DNA of 64,000 bases from Spinacia oleracea (GCF_020520425.1 NC_079488.1:20772247-20836246), one strand, 5' to 3'. Positions 1 through 12,685 are shown, counted from the stretch's first letter. Numbers and translations are program-made. The notes: a model not told the origin generated them from the letters alone.

Positions 1-750
1 TTAAATGATGAGTCACTTCAAATTTGACGATATATTCAAGATAGACTGTCAGGACCAGTCCTGTGACTAAGGAATGTCTATCAAGTGAACTTGAATGTCA
101 AAAGTTGAAAATGGTCCCTGGTCGGAGTTTTCTATAAAGATGGATGCATAGAAAACGTTAGACGATTAGAATGCAAGATGACTAGTAGTTCTGTTTCTTG
201 AACTATGTGGACATGGCAATGTCGCAATCATTTGCATAGATACTTACTTTGGGAAGACTAGTATCGGACAGACCTATGAAACTTTACTATAAGAGATGAA
301 AATCTTTCATAAGTAAATTTCATTAAAATTATTAGACACTAATCCTCAATACTTGAGTGATTTGAGATTACTTGTTTGAGAATTGTTTACTTTGACGTTA
401 TCAACCGTCGCACCGTAAAAGGAGGCCATACAGGAAACGCTCAGGTAATCACCTATCAAACGAAGTCTAATCTCAAGATCGCAAGATTGGGATTGTCCTC
501 CCATAAATCGGGATGAGATGCTGAAAGTTGTACAAGGCCACTCGGAGAGCTAGAAACTGTAAAATGCATGGCCGTGCTCAGATGAATCATAGGCTATGAT
601 TATCTGTTTATTTGATCAGTTGAACTCTGAAACCGAGAAACACCTCTAAACATAAAAAGGATGACAACTCTTACCTTATGTTCAAGAGCAAGCATCGAGT
701 GACAAAGGAATTAGGAAATGCACACTTATCCCTAAGGACAAGTGGGAAAC

Positions 751-2137
751 TGAAGGAAATAATGCCATTGGTCCAAGTATGCATTTAATGTTAAGTCCAA
801 TAAATGCGGTTCAGTATTAATTAACAAGTTAATAATTCAGTGAGATCAAGTGAACTGAATGCCTAGCTAGAGGCCGCTTCAGTTCAAGTGGAATTAATGA
901 CATTAAACCACATCTTACTCTTGACTGAACCCGTAGGGTCACACAAATAGTACGTAAACGGATCAAGTATTTAATGGCATTAAATACTCCATCTATGGAT
1001 ATTCGGAATCGACGGATCTTGTTCTCAGTGGGAGCTGAGATCGTCAAAGGCAAATTATGAATACTCCGGAAACGATGATATTGCCGGAAACGGAAATATG
1101 GATTGTATTGGAAATATAAATATTATCCAAGCCGTAGATGTTATCGGAAACGGAAACATGGTACGTATCGGAAAATATTATCGGAAATGGAAATATTGTC
1201 GGAATCTGAAATATTGCCGGAAACGGAAATATTGTCGGAATCGGAAATATTATTGGAATCGGAAAATAATTCCGGAAACGGAAATATTAAATATTTGTTC
1301 GAAACGGAAATTAATTCCGGAATCGGAAATGTTAAATATTGTTCGTATCGGAAATGAATTCCAGAATCGGGAAATTAACCGGAAACGCGTCGTACGAATT
1401 AGCATCGGACGAGACTTGCTAGACGAAGTCCCAGCACGAAGCCAGGCCCGCGTCCAGCAAGCCAGCGTGCCACACAAGACAACCAAGGCCACGCCAGGCC
1501 CAGCGCAAGGCCAGGGCCAGCAAGCCAAGGCTGCCAGCATGGCTGCACGCGCAATGGGCTGCCAGCATGGCTGCTCGCGTGGGTTGAGCTCCCGCAAGGG
1601 CCATGCTCGTGTGTGTGTGTGTGCTCGATCCAAATCCTAAGTCAAGTAGGATTCGATTAATGATTGATTTCCTAATCCTAATAGGATAAATTAGTTGATA
1701 AGAGTTTTAATAAAATTCTAATTAAGCTAATTAGTTTTCAAGTAGGATTCCAATTGGTTTTCCATATCCCTATAAATATGTGATCCTGGTTCACAATTTG
1801 TACGTAAGTTTTCAAGTATTCAAAGTGAGTTTTTGAGAGCAAAAACTCAGTCATATATTTGCCCTATAATAGCCGAATATTACTAGTACCTTAAGGGCGA
1901 TTCTAGTTGGTCAATCTTAAGGCGGATCCGGACGTGTTGTGGACTTTTTAAGGAGGAACGACACTTGGAGTCCTACAGACTTGTTCTTTTTCGGTTCGGG
2001 CGCAACTAGGGAGGGCACGCTACAAAGAGTATGCATCCGAATTATGCTAATTGTTATGTGGCAATTAATTTGGAATCCTGGCATTTATGGTTATTTCCGC
2101 ATGATTTATATTCGTTTATATGTATCAAAACCTAACA
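751..2137 (+). repeat. 3' LTR of copia A (1387 bp)
   Basis: It starts TGAAGG after the purine tract and ends CCTAACA. Parts in order: a conserved 5' block, a tandem array of degenerate CGGAAATATT-type units (about 1070-1400), a GC-rich block (1430-1620), a likely TATA box (TATAAATATG at 1771-1780), and the R/U5-like end. It matches the LTRs of elements B, C and D. The short reading frames inside come from the repeat and GC block and are not proteins. Confidence 0.85.
1070..1400 (+). repeat. CGGAAA-rich degenerate tandem array inside the LTR
   Basis: Units such as GGAAATATTGTCGGAATC repeat imperfectly, alternating CGGAAACGGAAAT and CGGAATCGGAAAT. The same array lies in every LTR copy of this family (about 7840-8170, 29300-29600, 30010-30240, 40380-40570 and 42850-43170). 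Its place just upstream of the GC block and TATA box suggests an enhancer-like U3 region; that role is inference. Confidence 0.8.
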
Positions 2138-3080
2138 CATAAGATATGTCATATCTAAATTGGAATGATCAAAGTCAATTGGTACTTGATTCGATCAATG
2201 ATGAATCATAAAGAACTTTCCTATAATTTCTAAACAAAATGCTCAACAACCACCAAACTAAACCAAATTTGTTAAAGATATTGAAAATTAATTTCAGAAT
2301 ACTTTTTCAATAACATATATCTAAGAGTTACTAAACTCAGAGGAGCTTAGTGTTTGTTATCCAACAAACTAAGGCCCAAGTATAGATATATATGTTTCAT
2401 TGTGATTTATTCAAATGAGACAAAAGGGTATTATTTCTGCCAGAAATTTTGAGAACATAATGTTTTGCTCGAAATAGTGTCCATTTGGAGATTCGTTCCA
2501 AAATGACAAGTGGGAGAAAAAAGACCTCGAAAGGTCTTCGAGGCAAACGAAAAACATAAACAGAAGTTCCGAAGGCTTTTCGAATTCTTCAGAAAATCCG
2601 AACACTTATTCTTTAAGGACTTTAGAAGTGGCTTTCAAGAATAGAAGAATAGACATCTCTTAGAAGACTTTACAAGTGCTTCAAGGAGAACAGAATATCA
2701 AAGGACTTCCAAAGTGTCTATTGATATTCTATTGTTTGATGTTCTATACCCATGTAGGCATAGTGTTCAGGTCACTGAAACTATGAGATTCTTCTATTAG
2801 ATAGTGAAGAAACCTACAACTTGCAGTCAAACTATTATCGATCATGAAGATAAATGGGTTTGTGACTTGTAAGAAGCTATGACGAAACCCAGATTTCCTA
2901 AAATGGTTCGAGGCCATAAATATACTCAATGTTTTAAATGGTTAGAGGCCATGAAACAAACTCAATGTTTTGATGACAAAATTAAAATTTTGTTGATTTC
3001 CAAGAATTGTTTAACACCTATTGGTTGCAAATTGGTTTTTTAAGGATAAAAACCATCAAACATAAATTGTGTTTACGCAC

Positions 3081-3140
3081 AAAGCTAGATTATTTGCTAA
3101 AGGTTACAAGGAAATTCACGGCGTTGATTGTGTTGGAACC
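3081..3140 (+). pseudogene. copia reverse transcriptase remnant of element B
   Basis: Twenty codons read as the copia RT block K-A-R-L-(F/V)-A-K-G-Y-x-(E/Q)-x-H-G-V-D, which corresponds to KARLVAKGYRQVHGVDYDETF in element C. Stops and frameshifts lie on both sides. It belongs to the older element B and cannot encode an enzyme. Confidence 0.75.
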
Positions 3141-3464
3141 TAATGCATAATCAAACTGCTTCTATAAATTAAGCAAGGATTGCATATTGATACATATGGA
3201 AATTGGATGACAAAATGTATTCCTCAATCAAATGATAGAAGAAACTATGTACATGGCATGTCATAGGATTTGTGAATCCAAATAATGCTCGAAAGTGAAA
3301 GCTAGCTTATGAAATCTGGGCATAGATCTAAGCAAGCAATTCGGAATTGGAATTGTATTTTAGTCAAGCTAATAAGTGTTTTAGTTTCATAAACTGTACA
3401 TGATTCTTATAGATATATAAGAAGTTTAGTGGGAGTAAAAATCAATTGGTCCTATATGTATCAC

Positions 3465-4850
3465 TAATGAGCGACATTTATGTCGCTCTAAACCTTTATT
3501 TCCTTATCATTTTCTTCTATTTTTCGTTATTATTTCTTCTTTTACTTCATGATTTTATTTATATTTTAGATTTTGTTGAATTGCTAATGATTGTTAATTT
3601 AGATCGTTTTTCCTTAGGTTTCTTTCGTTTTTATTCGTTCATTTTGATTTTGTAGGATTTTGGATGGAGTTGGAAAGGGAAAATGAAGTTCAAGAATGTG
3701 GTGCGCCCTCATCATAAAATCTGGGTTTTTTGGTTTCTCTCACTCATCGGTGCGCGCGCACCCGATTTTGGTGCGCCCTCGAAGACCCACTTTGTGCGTG
3801 CGCACCTCTTTGGTGCGCTCGCACCACAGTCCGGCTTCTATTTTTCCTTGTTTTATTTTTCCCTTTTTAGGAAAGAGTATAAATACCCCTTTTCTCCCAA
3901 TTGTTTGGGGACCTCATTTTCTACATATTTTCAGGACTTTTTGAAGTTTTAGAGAGAGAAAAACATTCTCATTTATTGCTCTTGTATTTTGGGGATTCTC
4001 CTTAAGAATTGGATTGAAGCTTAATTGTAAAACTCTCAACCTTTACTTTCATTTATTGTCATTTATTTCTAATTTTGATTTGACTTCTTTGTTTTCTCAT
4101 TAATCAAAAACCCCAAAAGTAGGCACTTTCATATTCTCTTTTCCATTTTGCTTGTCTATTTAGTTTTTCCTAACCTTCTATGATTATATTTATGAGTTTC
4201 TTGGCTATTCTTACCATGTTGAAATTTGTGGTCAACTCCATGAGTGAGTAGTTTCTTATCTAGGGGTTTGGGTGTAGCTTAGGGTTTCAACGTTTGGGGG
4301 TTTAAGGTAGAATTTATTAGTTCTTGCAATTAAACGCATAAGTAATGGGGTTCCTCGTTGCTTGCTTGGTCAGACATAACTTTGTTTGGTCATTGGAATG
4401 TGATTCATTGATTTGGCAAGGAATTGTGAGTCCTTGCGTTGTATGATTCTGATTGAATTTGTTTTGATTGACTCTCTAGTTTTTGGGTTAGTGCGGGAGC
4501 ATGATTCATTATCTTGCGAGTATTGAAGATCGATTCCCATTTCAATTTGTCTTTGCAAGTCTAGTTAATTCCTAAACCTTTAACCCCCTATTACATGTAC
4601 CCTCGGTGAACCCCAATCCCCTAGTGTCTTTAATCCTTGTTTCTCGTTTTAATCGTTTAGTTTGCATTCTCTTTTTCAACAAACAACCCCACTTTGAACT
4701 AGCTTTTGTTAGCACTTTTAGCTACGAAACCAGCAATACTCAGTGGTTATCGACCCTTGATTGCTACTCTACTTGTCTCTAGTGGTTAGTTTAGGTAATT
4801 AGATTGATTTAGGTGTAAGATTAGCAACGACCTAGTTTTTCCCTCTATCA
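3465..4850 (+). mobile_element. Solo LTR, probably Ty3/gypsy, inserted in element B
   Basis: A 1386-bp block is flanked by the direct repeat ATCAC (3460-3464 and 4851-4855). Removing it rejoins the reverse transcriptase YVDD region of element B. It contains a likely TATA box (GTATAAATACC, about 3877), an AGAGAGAGAAAA leader start, and an end of the type CCCTCTATCA that in Athila-like gypsy elements precedes the primer-binding site. No primer site or gag-pol follows, so LTR-LTR recombination probably removed the rest. The assigned start TAATGAGCGACA has an inverted repeat (GAGCGACA...TGTCGCTC). The gypsy assignment is from style, not alignment. Confidence 0.65.
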
Positions 4851-6850
4851 ATCACACATATCTCTCTATTGCGAAATAACATTCAAATGCTAATGACTTA
4901 GATTTGAAATTATTCATCAACGATGGACCAAGGCGAAACTTAGTACATACTAGGTATTAAGATCTATTTACAAAGATCTTATAATATTGTTTTAGATTAA
5001 GTAATGACATTTACTAAATCAAACACGAAAGACTCCATTAGATATATTCGACCCATGTGACTAAATCTAAGTAATACATGTTTTAACTATGTATAGGCAT
5101 TTACTAAGTTAAACATCAAAGAGTCTAAATGAGATTCTTTATAATATATGTCAAAGAATTTAGCTGGATTTAGTATCTACTGAAGTTGGATGAGCTAAAG
5201 TCACATAAATAGAATTCAATTGGGAATTACTCTGCAAAAGAATTTATCATGTATGATATAATATGACGATCGCCAAAAATGTATCGTATGACTTTATGCA
5301 TGACGAACATATACCAATCTCTATTGATCTAAGTGAAGATCAACTAGATTGAGATCAAGAAAAACTTATGGTACTTGAAAAGGTACATAGGAATAGTTCT
5401 TGATTCAAGGAAATGAGGATATGCTAATTATTGATGCTACACGCATAAACACTGGCAAATGATCAAGAAAGACACGTTTGGAGTTAACCATTGGCAAGGA
5501 CGAGCTACAAAGTATCGTGTTTTGAAATTGCAACATGGATTGAAGACCATGAGTTGTTGCGTGGGAAATTAAACATTAATTTTTATGTTCTGAGATACAG
5601 ATGGAAAGTCTCCACATATTTGTGAACTTCTTGGATAAGTACATCCAAACAAAACATCACTAACAACCTATACAGCTGAACTAAAGGAACTTATTTCCTA
5701 AGAAGCAATGAAACGGAGTTGATTACATTAAAGAGTTCTGTTCACTGAACTTCGATGAATCACATGTCTACTGACTTGATGGTTCTTCATTAAAAAATGC
5801 GTAGAACCACTATTGAAGCAAGAAAGACTAGATCACGTAATAAACCTACTCAAAATATCTTATCATCCTATCTCGAAAAACATTCGATAGAAAGGATATT
5901 AAGATTGACAAAGCATGACAACTAAACCTATGCAACAAGTGAGATACAACACTCATATTGTGGCACCGGAAATCAAACACAGTTTTGAATTCCATCAATT
6001 GTTTTAAAGATGGGTTCGAGGCCAATAGTTGTAAAACATTCGGGTTGAATATTTATCATATATGAAATATATTTTCATATTCCATTTGATCTTGGTTTAG
6101 TATTTAATGATGAGTCTCTTCAATTTGACAATATATTCAAGATCGACTGTCAGGACCAGTCCTGTGACTAAGAAATGTCTATCAAGTGAACGTGAACGTG
6201 AAAAGTTGAAAATGGTCCCTGGTCATAAGTTTTCTATAAAGGTGGACGCATAGAAAACGCTAGACGACTAGAATGCAAGATGACTAGTAGTTACGTTTCG
6301 TGAACTATGTAGACATGGCAATGTCGCAATCATTTGCATAGATACTTATTTGATAAGATTAGTATCAGACAAACCTAAAAAACTTTATTGTAAGAAATGA
6401 AAATCATTCATAAGTAAATTTCATTATCTTATTAGACACTAATCCTCAATACCTAAGTGATTTGAGAATACTTGTTTGAGAATTGGTTACTTTGACGCTG
6501 TCAAACGTCGCACCGTAAAAAGAGACTTTAACGGCAACGCTCAGATAATCACCTGTAAAATGAAGTATAACCTCAATATCTTAAGATTGGGATCGTCTTC
6601 CCATAAATCTGGATGAGATGTCGAAAGTTGTACAAGGCCACTCAGAGAGCTAGAAACTGTAAAATGCATGGCCGTGCTCAGATGAATCATAAGCTATTAT
6701 TATCTGTTTGTTTGATCAGTTGAACTCTGACACCGAGAAATACCTCTGGACATAATAAGGATGACTACTCTTACTTTATGTTAATGAGCAGGCATCAAGC
6801 GACAAAGGAATTAGGAAATGCACACTTGTCCTTAAGGACAAGTGGGAAAC

Positions 6851-7089
6851 TGAAGGAAATAATTCCCTTGGTTCAAGTTTGCATTTAATGCATATCATGT
6901 TAAGTCTAATAAGTGCGGTTTAGTGTTAATCAAACAAGTTAATTATTCAGTGAGATCAAGTGATCTAAATGCTTACCTAGAGGCCACTTCAGTTCAAGTG
7001 GAATTATTATTAATCCATGGCTTACTCTAGACTGAACCCATAGGGTCACACAAATAGTGCGTGAACGGATCAAGTATTTAAGTGAATAT
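6851..7089 (+). repeat. 3' LTR of copia B, left part
   Basis: It begins TGAAGGAAAT directly after the tract AGTGGGAAAC and aligns with the first 240 bp of the other LTRs. It is cut at ...AAGTGAATAT by element C, and its continuation is at 29916. Confidence 0.8.
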
Positions 7090-8485
7090 TGTGAGGTTAT
7101 GATACATATGACAAAACATAAATCATGCGGAAAACCTTAATGCCAGGAAACATATTATTTACACATAATCATATAGCATAATTTAGATGCATACACTTTG
7201 TAGCGTGCCCTCCCTAGCTGCGCCCGAACCGAACAAGAACAAGTCTTCAGGACTTTAAGTGTCGTCCCTCCGTAGATAGTCCACGGCACGTCCGGATCCG
7301 CCTTAAGCTTGACCAACTAGAATCGCCCTTAAGGTTCTGAGAATTTCGGCTAAATGGGTTGCAAGTGTTTGACTGATTTTTGCTTCAAAATCTTACCTTT
7401 GAATACTTGAATGATGTATATAAATTTGTGACCCTAGGCCCCTATTTATAGAGTTATGGAAAAGGACTTATAATCCTATTAGAATACTAAGTTAGTTTAA
7501 TTAGAATCCTGCTAGGACTCTATTAAATAAACTTTATCAATAGGATTAGGATTTAATCATATGTCGAATCCAGATAGCTTTAGGATTCGTATAGCACGCA
7601 CACGAGCATCGCACAAGCACCGTACACCCACGCAGGCCTTGCGGCCCATGCTGAGCGCATAGCGCCTCGGCCCAGCTCGCTGCCTGTGATCCGCGCGCGC
7701 GCCCAAGGCCTTGGCTGGGCCTGGCCTTGCGCTGGGCCTAGTCGAGGCTTGGCGTGTGTTGGTGATGCGTGTGGCTTGTTGGGCGATGGCCTGGCCTCGT
7801 GCTGGGCCTTCGTCTAACGAGCCTCATCCGATGCTAATTCGTACGATACGCTTCCGATTAAATTCCCGATTCCGGAATTCATTTCCGATACGAACAATAT
7901 TTAATATTTCCGATTCAGGAATTAATTTCCGTTTCGAAAAAATATTTAATATTTCCATTTCCGAAATTATTTTCCGATTTCGATAATATTTCCGATTCTG
8001 ACAATATTTCCGTTTCCGGCAATATTTCCGATTCCGGCAATATTTCCATTTCCAATAATATTTTCCGATACGTACCATGTTTCCGTTTCCGGCAACATAT
8101 ACGACTTGGATAATATTTATATTTCCGATACGATCCATATTTCCGTTTCCGGCAATATCATCGTTTCCGGAGTATTCATTTCTTGATTTTGACGATATCA
8201 GCTCCCACTGAAACCAAGATCCGTCGATTCCGAATATCCATAGATGGAGTATTTAATGCCATTAAATACTTGATCCGTTTACGTACTATTTGTGTGACCC
8301 TACGGGTTCAGTCAACAGTAAGCTGTGGATTAATATCATTAAGTCCACTTGAACTGAAGCGGCCTCTAGCTAGGCATTCAGCTCACTTGATCTCACTGAA
8401 TTATTAACTTGTTAATTAATACTGAACCGCATTTATTAGACTTAACATTAAATGCATGCTTGGACCAAGGGAATTATTTCCTTCA
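7090..8485 (-). repeat. 3' LTR of copia C
   Basis: On the + strand it reads TGTGAGGTTATG... to ...ATTTCCTTCA, so in element sense it begins TGAAGG and ends CCTCACA. It contains the CCGGAA-type array (7840-8170) and a GC block (7590-7810). It is nearly the same as the 5' LTR at 28537-29915, which suggests a fairly recent insertion. Confidence 0.88.
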
Positions 8486-9351
8486 GTCTCCCACTTGTCC
8501 TTAGGGACAAGTGTGCATTTCCTAATTCCTTTGTCGCTCGATGCTTGCTCTTGAACATAAGGTAAGAGTTGCCATCCTTATTATGTCCAGAGGTGTTTCT
8601 CGGTTTCAGAGTTCAACTGATCAAACAAAACATATAATCATAGCCTATGATTCATCTGAGCATGGCCATGCATTTTACAGTTTCTAGCTCTCCGAGTGGC
8701 CTTGTACAACTTTCAGTATCTCATCCCGATTTATGGGAGGACAATCCCAATCTTGTAATCTTGAGATTAGACTTCGTTTGATAGGTGATTACCTGAGCGT
8801 TGCCTTTATAGCCTCCTTTTACGGTGCGACGGTTGGTCAACGTCAAAGTAAGCAGTTCTCAAACAAGTAATCTCAAATCACTCAGGTATTGAGGATTTAG
8901 TGTCTAATAATTTTAATGAAATTTACTTATGACTGATTTTCATCTCTTACATTAAAGTTTCATAGGTCTGTCCGATACTAGTCTTCCCAAAGTAAGTATC
9001 TATGCAAATGATTATGACATTGCCATGTCCACATAGTTCAAGAAACAGAACTACTAGTCATCTTGCATTCTAGTCGTCTAACGTTTTCTATGCGTCCAAT
9101 TTTATAGAAAACTCCGACCAGGGACCATTTTCAACTTTTGACATTCAAGTTCATTTGATAGACATTTCTTAGTCACAGGACTGGTCCTGACAGTCTATCT
9201 TGAATATATCGTCAAATTAAAGGGACTCATCATTTAATAAACCACAAATTAAATGGAAATAATGAATTCTATTCATTTATCGTGAATGATTAACCAATAA
9301 TGTTTTACAAAGAATTAAACTCTAAAACTTTTAAAACATTAAACAAGGGCA
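8486..9351 (-). other. 3' non-coding tail and polypurine tract of copia C
   Basis: In element sense the tract GGACAAGTGGGAGAC abuts the 3' LTR. The roughly 850 bp between the pol stop and the tract is non-coding but conserved with A (1-737), B (6090-6837) and D (40914-41660). The conservation across four copies hints at a retained cis function, though shared recent ancestry explains it equally well. Confidence 0.7.
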
Positions 9352-10617
9352 TCAAAGCCATTTTCCAATTTGCTTGATTCCCATAGCTGCAGTGTGCGAG
9401 TTGTGCTTCGCCTGCGGCAGAGGTTTAGTCAATGGATCTGAGATGTTGTCATCAGTTCCAATCTTGCTTACCTTGACTTCTTGTCTTTCAACGAACTCTC
9501 GTAGAAGGTGAAATCTACGAAGTACACGCTTGACTCTTTGGTGGTGTATAGGCTCCTTTGCCTGTGCAATAGCTCCGCTATTATCACAATATAGGGCTAT
9601 TGGTCCTTTAATGGAGGGCACTACACCAAGTTCACCTATGAACTTCCTTAGCCATATAGCTTCCTTTGCTGCTTCATGTGCAGCAATGTACTCCGCTTCG
9701 GTTGTAGAATCCGCAATGGTGCTTTGCTTAGCACTTTTCCAGCTTACTGCACCTCCGTTAAGGCAGAAGACAAACCCAGACTGTGATCTGAAATCATCCT
9801 TGTCGGTTTGGAAACTTGCGTCCGTATAGCCTTTAACAATTAATTCATCATCTCCACCATAGACCAGGAAGTCATCTTTGTGCCTTTTCAGGTACTTCCG
9901 AATGTTCTTGGCAGCAGTCCAATGTGCCTCTCCTGGGTCTGACTGGTATCTGCTCGTAGCACTGAGTGCGTACGCAACATTCGGGCGTGTACATATCATA
10001 GCATACATTATTGAACCAATCAATGATGCGTATGGAATCCCATTCATTCGTCTACGCTCATCAAGTGTTTTTGGGCACTGAGTCTTGCTTAGAGTCATTC
10101 CATGAGACATGGGTAGGTAGCCTCGCTTGGAGTCTGCCATCTTGAACCCTTCAAGCACCTTATTGATATAAGTGCTTTGACTAAGTCCAATCATCCTTTT
10201 AGATCTATCTCTGTAAATCTTGATGCCCAATATGTACTGTGCTTCTCCTAGATCCTTCATCGAAAAACATTTCCCAAGGAAAATCTTGACAGAGTTCAAC
10301 ATAGGAATGTCATTTCCGATAAGTAATATGTCGTCGACATATAGTACTAGAAAAGCAATTTTGCTCCCACTGACCTTCTTGTATACACAAGATTCGTCTG
10401 CGTTCTTGATGAAACCAAAGTCACTGACTGCTTCATCAAAACGTATATTCCATCTCCTTGATGTCTGCTTCAATTCGTAGATTGATTTCTTAAGCTTGCA
10501 TACCTTTTTAGCATTCTTTGGATCCTCAAAACCCTCAGGCTGTGTCATAAACACAGTTTCCGTTAAAACGCCGTTTAAGAAAGCGGTTTTGACATCCATC
10601 TGCCATATTTCGTAATC
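9352..10617 (-). pseudogene. Copia C pol: reverse transcriptase C-part and RNase H
   Basis: This 415-codon open stretch begins in the RT core (QMDVKTAFLNG, just upstream of the first Met) and contains the catalytic motif YVDDILLIGND. The RNase H domain follows, with YTDASF, SGFVFCLNGGAVSWKS, TTEAEYIAA and LYCDNSGAIAQA carrying the usual acidic residues. It ends with the typical DNISDPLTKPLP block and a TAG stop. The fragment itself is intact, but a frameshift near 10605-10620 separates it from the upstream RT part. Confidence 0.88.
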
Positions 10618-10618
10618 G

Positions 10619-11866
10619 TTATGCAGCGATTGCTAACATTATCCGAATAGACTTTAGCATTGCAACTGGTGAAAAGGTTTCATCGTAATCCACACCGTGG
10701 ACTTGCCTGTAACCTTTTGCAACCAATCTAGCTTTGAAAACTTCAAGTTTTCCATCCTTGTCCTTTTTCAGTTTGAAAACCCATTTGCTTCCTATGGCTT
10801 GGTAGCCATCTGGCAAATCGACCAAATCCCAAACTTGGTTTTCAGACATGGAATCTAATTCAGATTGCATGGCTTCATACCATTGCTTGGAGCTAGGGCT
10901 CGTCATAGCTTGTTTGTAAGTCGTAGGTTCATCACTTTCAAGTAATAGAACATCATAGCTCTCGTTCGTCAAAATTCCTAAGTACCTTTCCGGTTGAGAT
11001 CTATATCTATGCGATCTACGCGGGGTTATATTTCTAGATTGACCATGATTCTCACCAGATACTTCTAAAGATCTCTGAGTTTCATCCTGAATGTCATCTT
11101 GAGCATTCTCTAGAGTTTGTTGATCGACTCGAATTTCTTCGAGGTCTACTTTTCTCCCACTTGTCATTTTGGAAATGTGATCCTTTTCCAAAAAGATACC
11201 ATCTCGAGCAACAAACACCTTGTTCTTGGATGTATTGTAGAAGTAATACCCCTTTGTTTCCTTTGGATAGCCCACAAGGATACATTTGTCAGATTTTGGA
11301 TGAAGTTTGTCTGAAATTGATCGTTTGACGTATACTTCACATCCCCAAATCTTAAGAAAAGTCACATTTGGAGGGTTTCCAAACCATAACTCATATGGAG
11401 TCTTTTCAACAGCTTTAGACGGAGCTCTATTTATAGTGAGTGCAGCTGTATTTAGTGCATGTCCCCAAAATTCTATTAGAAGTTCGGCCTGACCCATCAT
11501 TGATCTGACCATGTCTAGCAAGGTTCTGTTCCTCCGTCCCGACACACCGTTCCATTGCGGTGTTCCAGGAGGAGTCAATTCTGATAGAATTCCACATTCT
11601 TTCAGATGGTCATCAAATTCATAGCTCAGATATTCACCGTCTCTATCAGACCGCAGTGCCTTAATCTTCTTGCCTAATTGATTCTCTACTTCACTCTGAA
11701 ATTCCTTGAATTTGTCAAAGGATTTAGACTTGTGCTTCATTAGGTAGACATAACCATATCTACTAAAGTCATCGGTGAAAGTGATAAAGTAGCTGAAACC
11801 ACCTCTAGCATTTGTACTCATTGGTCCACATACATCTGTATGGATTAAACCCAATAGTTCAGTTGC
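10619..11866 (-). pseudogene. Copia C pol: integrase and RT N-part
   Basis: The reading frame starts in the integrase core (LLGLIHTDVCGPMS, first Asp), continues through FITFTDDFSRYGYVYLMKHK and LRSDRDGEY (second Asp), and reaches TPQWNGVSGRRNRT. The family sequence there is NGVSERRN, so the third catalytic residue, Glu, is replaced by Gly. It then passes the integrase tail (KGYYFYN..., SGRKVDLEEI) into RT (GSKWVFKLKKDKDGK, KARLVAKGY, DETFSPVA) and stops at a TAA made by a frameshift. The upstream frame is separated by a TAA in place of the usual sense codon near 11867-11869. Confidence 0.85.
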
Positions 11867-12685
11867 TCTTTATCCAACTTTAGAGAAAGGTTTCTTTGTC
11901 ATTTTGCCAAGTAAACATGATTCGCACTTACCATAATCCTCTAAGTCAAATGGTTCTAGAATTCCTTCCTTTTGAAGTCTTTCTATGCGTTTCAAGTTAA
12001 TATGGCCTAATCGACAATGCCACAGATAGGTGAGATCTGAATCATCCTTTTTGGCCTTTTTGGTATTTATGTTATAAACTTGTTTGTCGTGATCTAATAA
12101 ATAAAGTCCATTGACTAATCTAGCAGATCCATAAAACATCTCTTTAAAATAAAACGAGCAACTATTGTCTTTTATTAAAAAGGAAAATCCCTTAGCATCT
12201 AAGCATGAAACAGAAATGATATTTTTAGTAAGACTTGGAACATGGAAACACTCTTCCATTTCCAAAACTAGCCCAGAGGGCAACGACAAATAATAAGTTC
12301 CTACAGCTAATGCAGCAATCCGTGCTCCATTTCCCACTCGTATGTCGACTTCACCCTTGCTTAACCTTCTACTTCTTCTTAGTCCCTGTGGATTGGAACA
12401 TAAGTGTGATCCACAACCTGTATCTAATACCCAAGAAGTTGAATTAGCAAGTATACAGTCTATAACGAAAATACCTGAAGATGGAACGACTGTTCCGTTC
12501 TTCTGATCTTCCTTTAGCTTTGGACATTCTCTCTTGTAATGGCCAATTCCATCACAATAAAGACAGCTTGAGGTGGACTTGTCCTTCTTTTTAGCATTTC
12601 CCTTGGACTTTCCACCTTTCTTGAAGGGTCTCCCTTTAGCCTTGAGTAAATCTTTGGCTTCACAGGCGAGTACTATCTCAGCCTT
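11867..12685 (-). pseudogene. Copia C gag C-part, protease and GAG-pre-integrase
   Basis: A Lys/Gly-rich stretch leads to a CCHC zinc knuckle (CLYCDGIGHYKREC), as in nucleocapsid. It is followed by an aspartic protease active site (WVLDTGCGSHLC) and the pre-integrase zinc domain (LWHCRLGHINLKRIERL and CESCLLGKM). It ends KPFSKVG then TAA. Its 5' end is cut at 12685 by the CACTA element; the other half of gag resumes at 25188. The Lys codon at the joint is the duplicated CTT/AAG target. Confidence 0.87.

Larger units (their letters stand above)
1..2137 (+). mobile_element. Ty1/copia retrotransposon A, 3' end (internal tail plus 3' LTR)
   Basis: The window opens inside the non-coding tail downstream of pol. 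A purine-rich tract (738-750, ACAAGTGGGAAAC) follows, then an LTR that begins TGAAGGAAAT. The same tail, tract and LTR start recur at 6090-6860 (+) and, reverse-complemented, at 8440-9240 and 40860-41660, which is how the boundaries were set. The 5' portion lies off the left edge, so no pol survives here. The DNA after 2137 is copia integrase-like sequence of another copy, so A is inserted in element B. The CATAA after the LTR is the expected right target duplication, but the left one is outside the window. Confidence 0.85.
2138..6850 (+). mobile_element. Ty1/copia element B, decayed internal region
   Basis: No long frame remains, but copia pol can still be read in pieces. The integrase C-terminal tail is at about 2415-2530 (ARNSVHLEIRSKMTSGRKK, matching the VFVAR...SGRK block of copia integrases). 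A reverse transcriptase block is at 3081-3140 (KARLFAKGYKEIHGVDCVGT). Just before the solo LTR, VLYV marks the YVDD motif region, and LRNNIQML follows it. From about 5900 the sequence matches the 3' tail of A and D. The 5' LTR, gag and protease are missing. Two insertions interrupt the remnant. Confidence 0.7.

Noticed and set aside
1098..1640. 180-codon frame, and similar frames at 7711-8138, 29005-29568, 40129-40595 and 42609-42995
   Set aside because: They lie in the CGGAAA array and GC block of LTRs, are open on both strands and are low in complexity; they are products of repeat composition.
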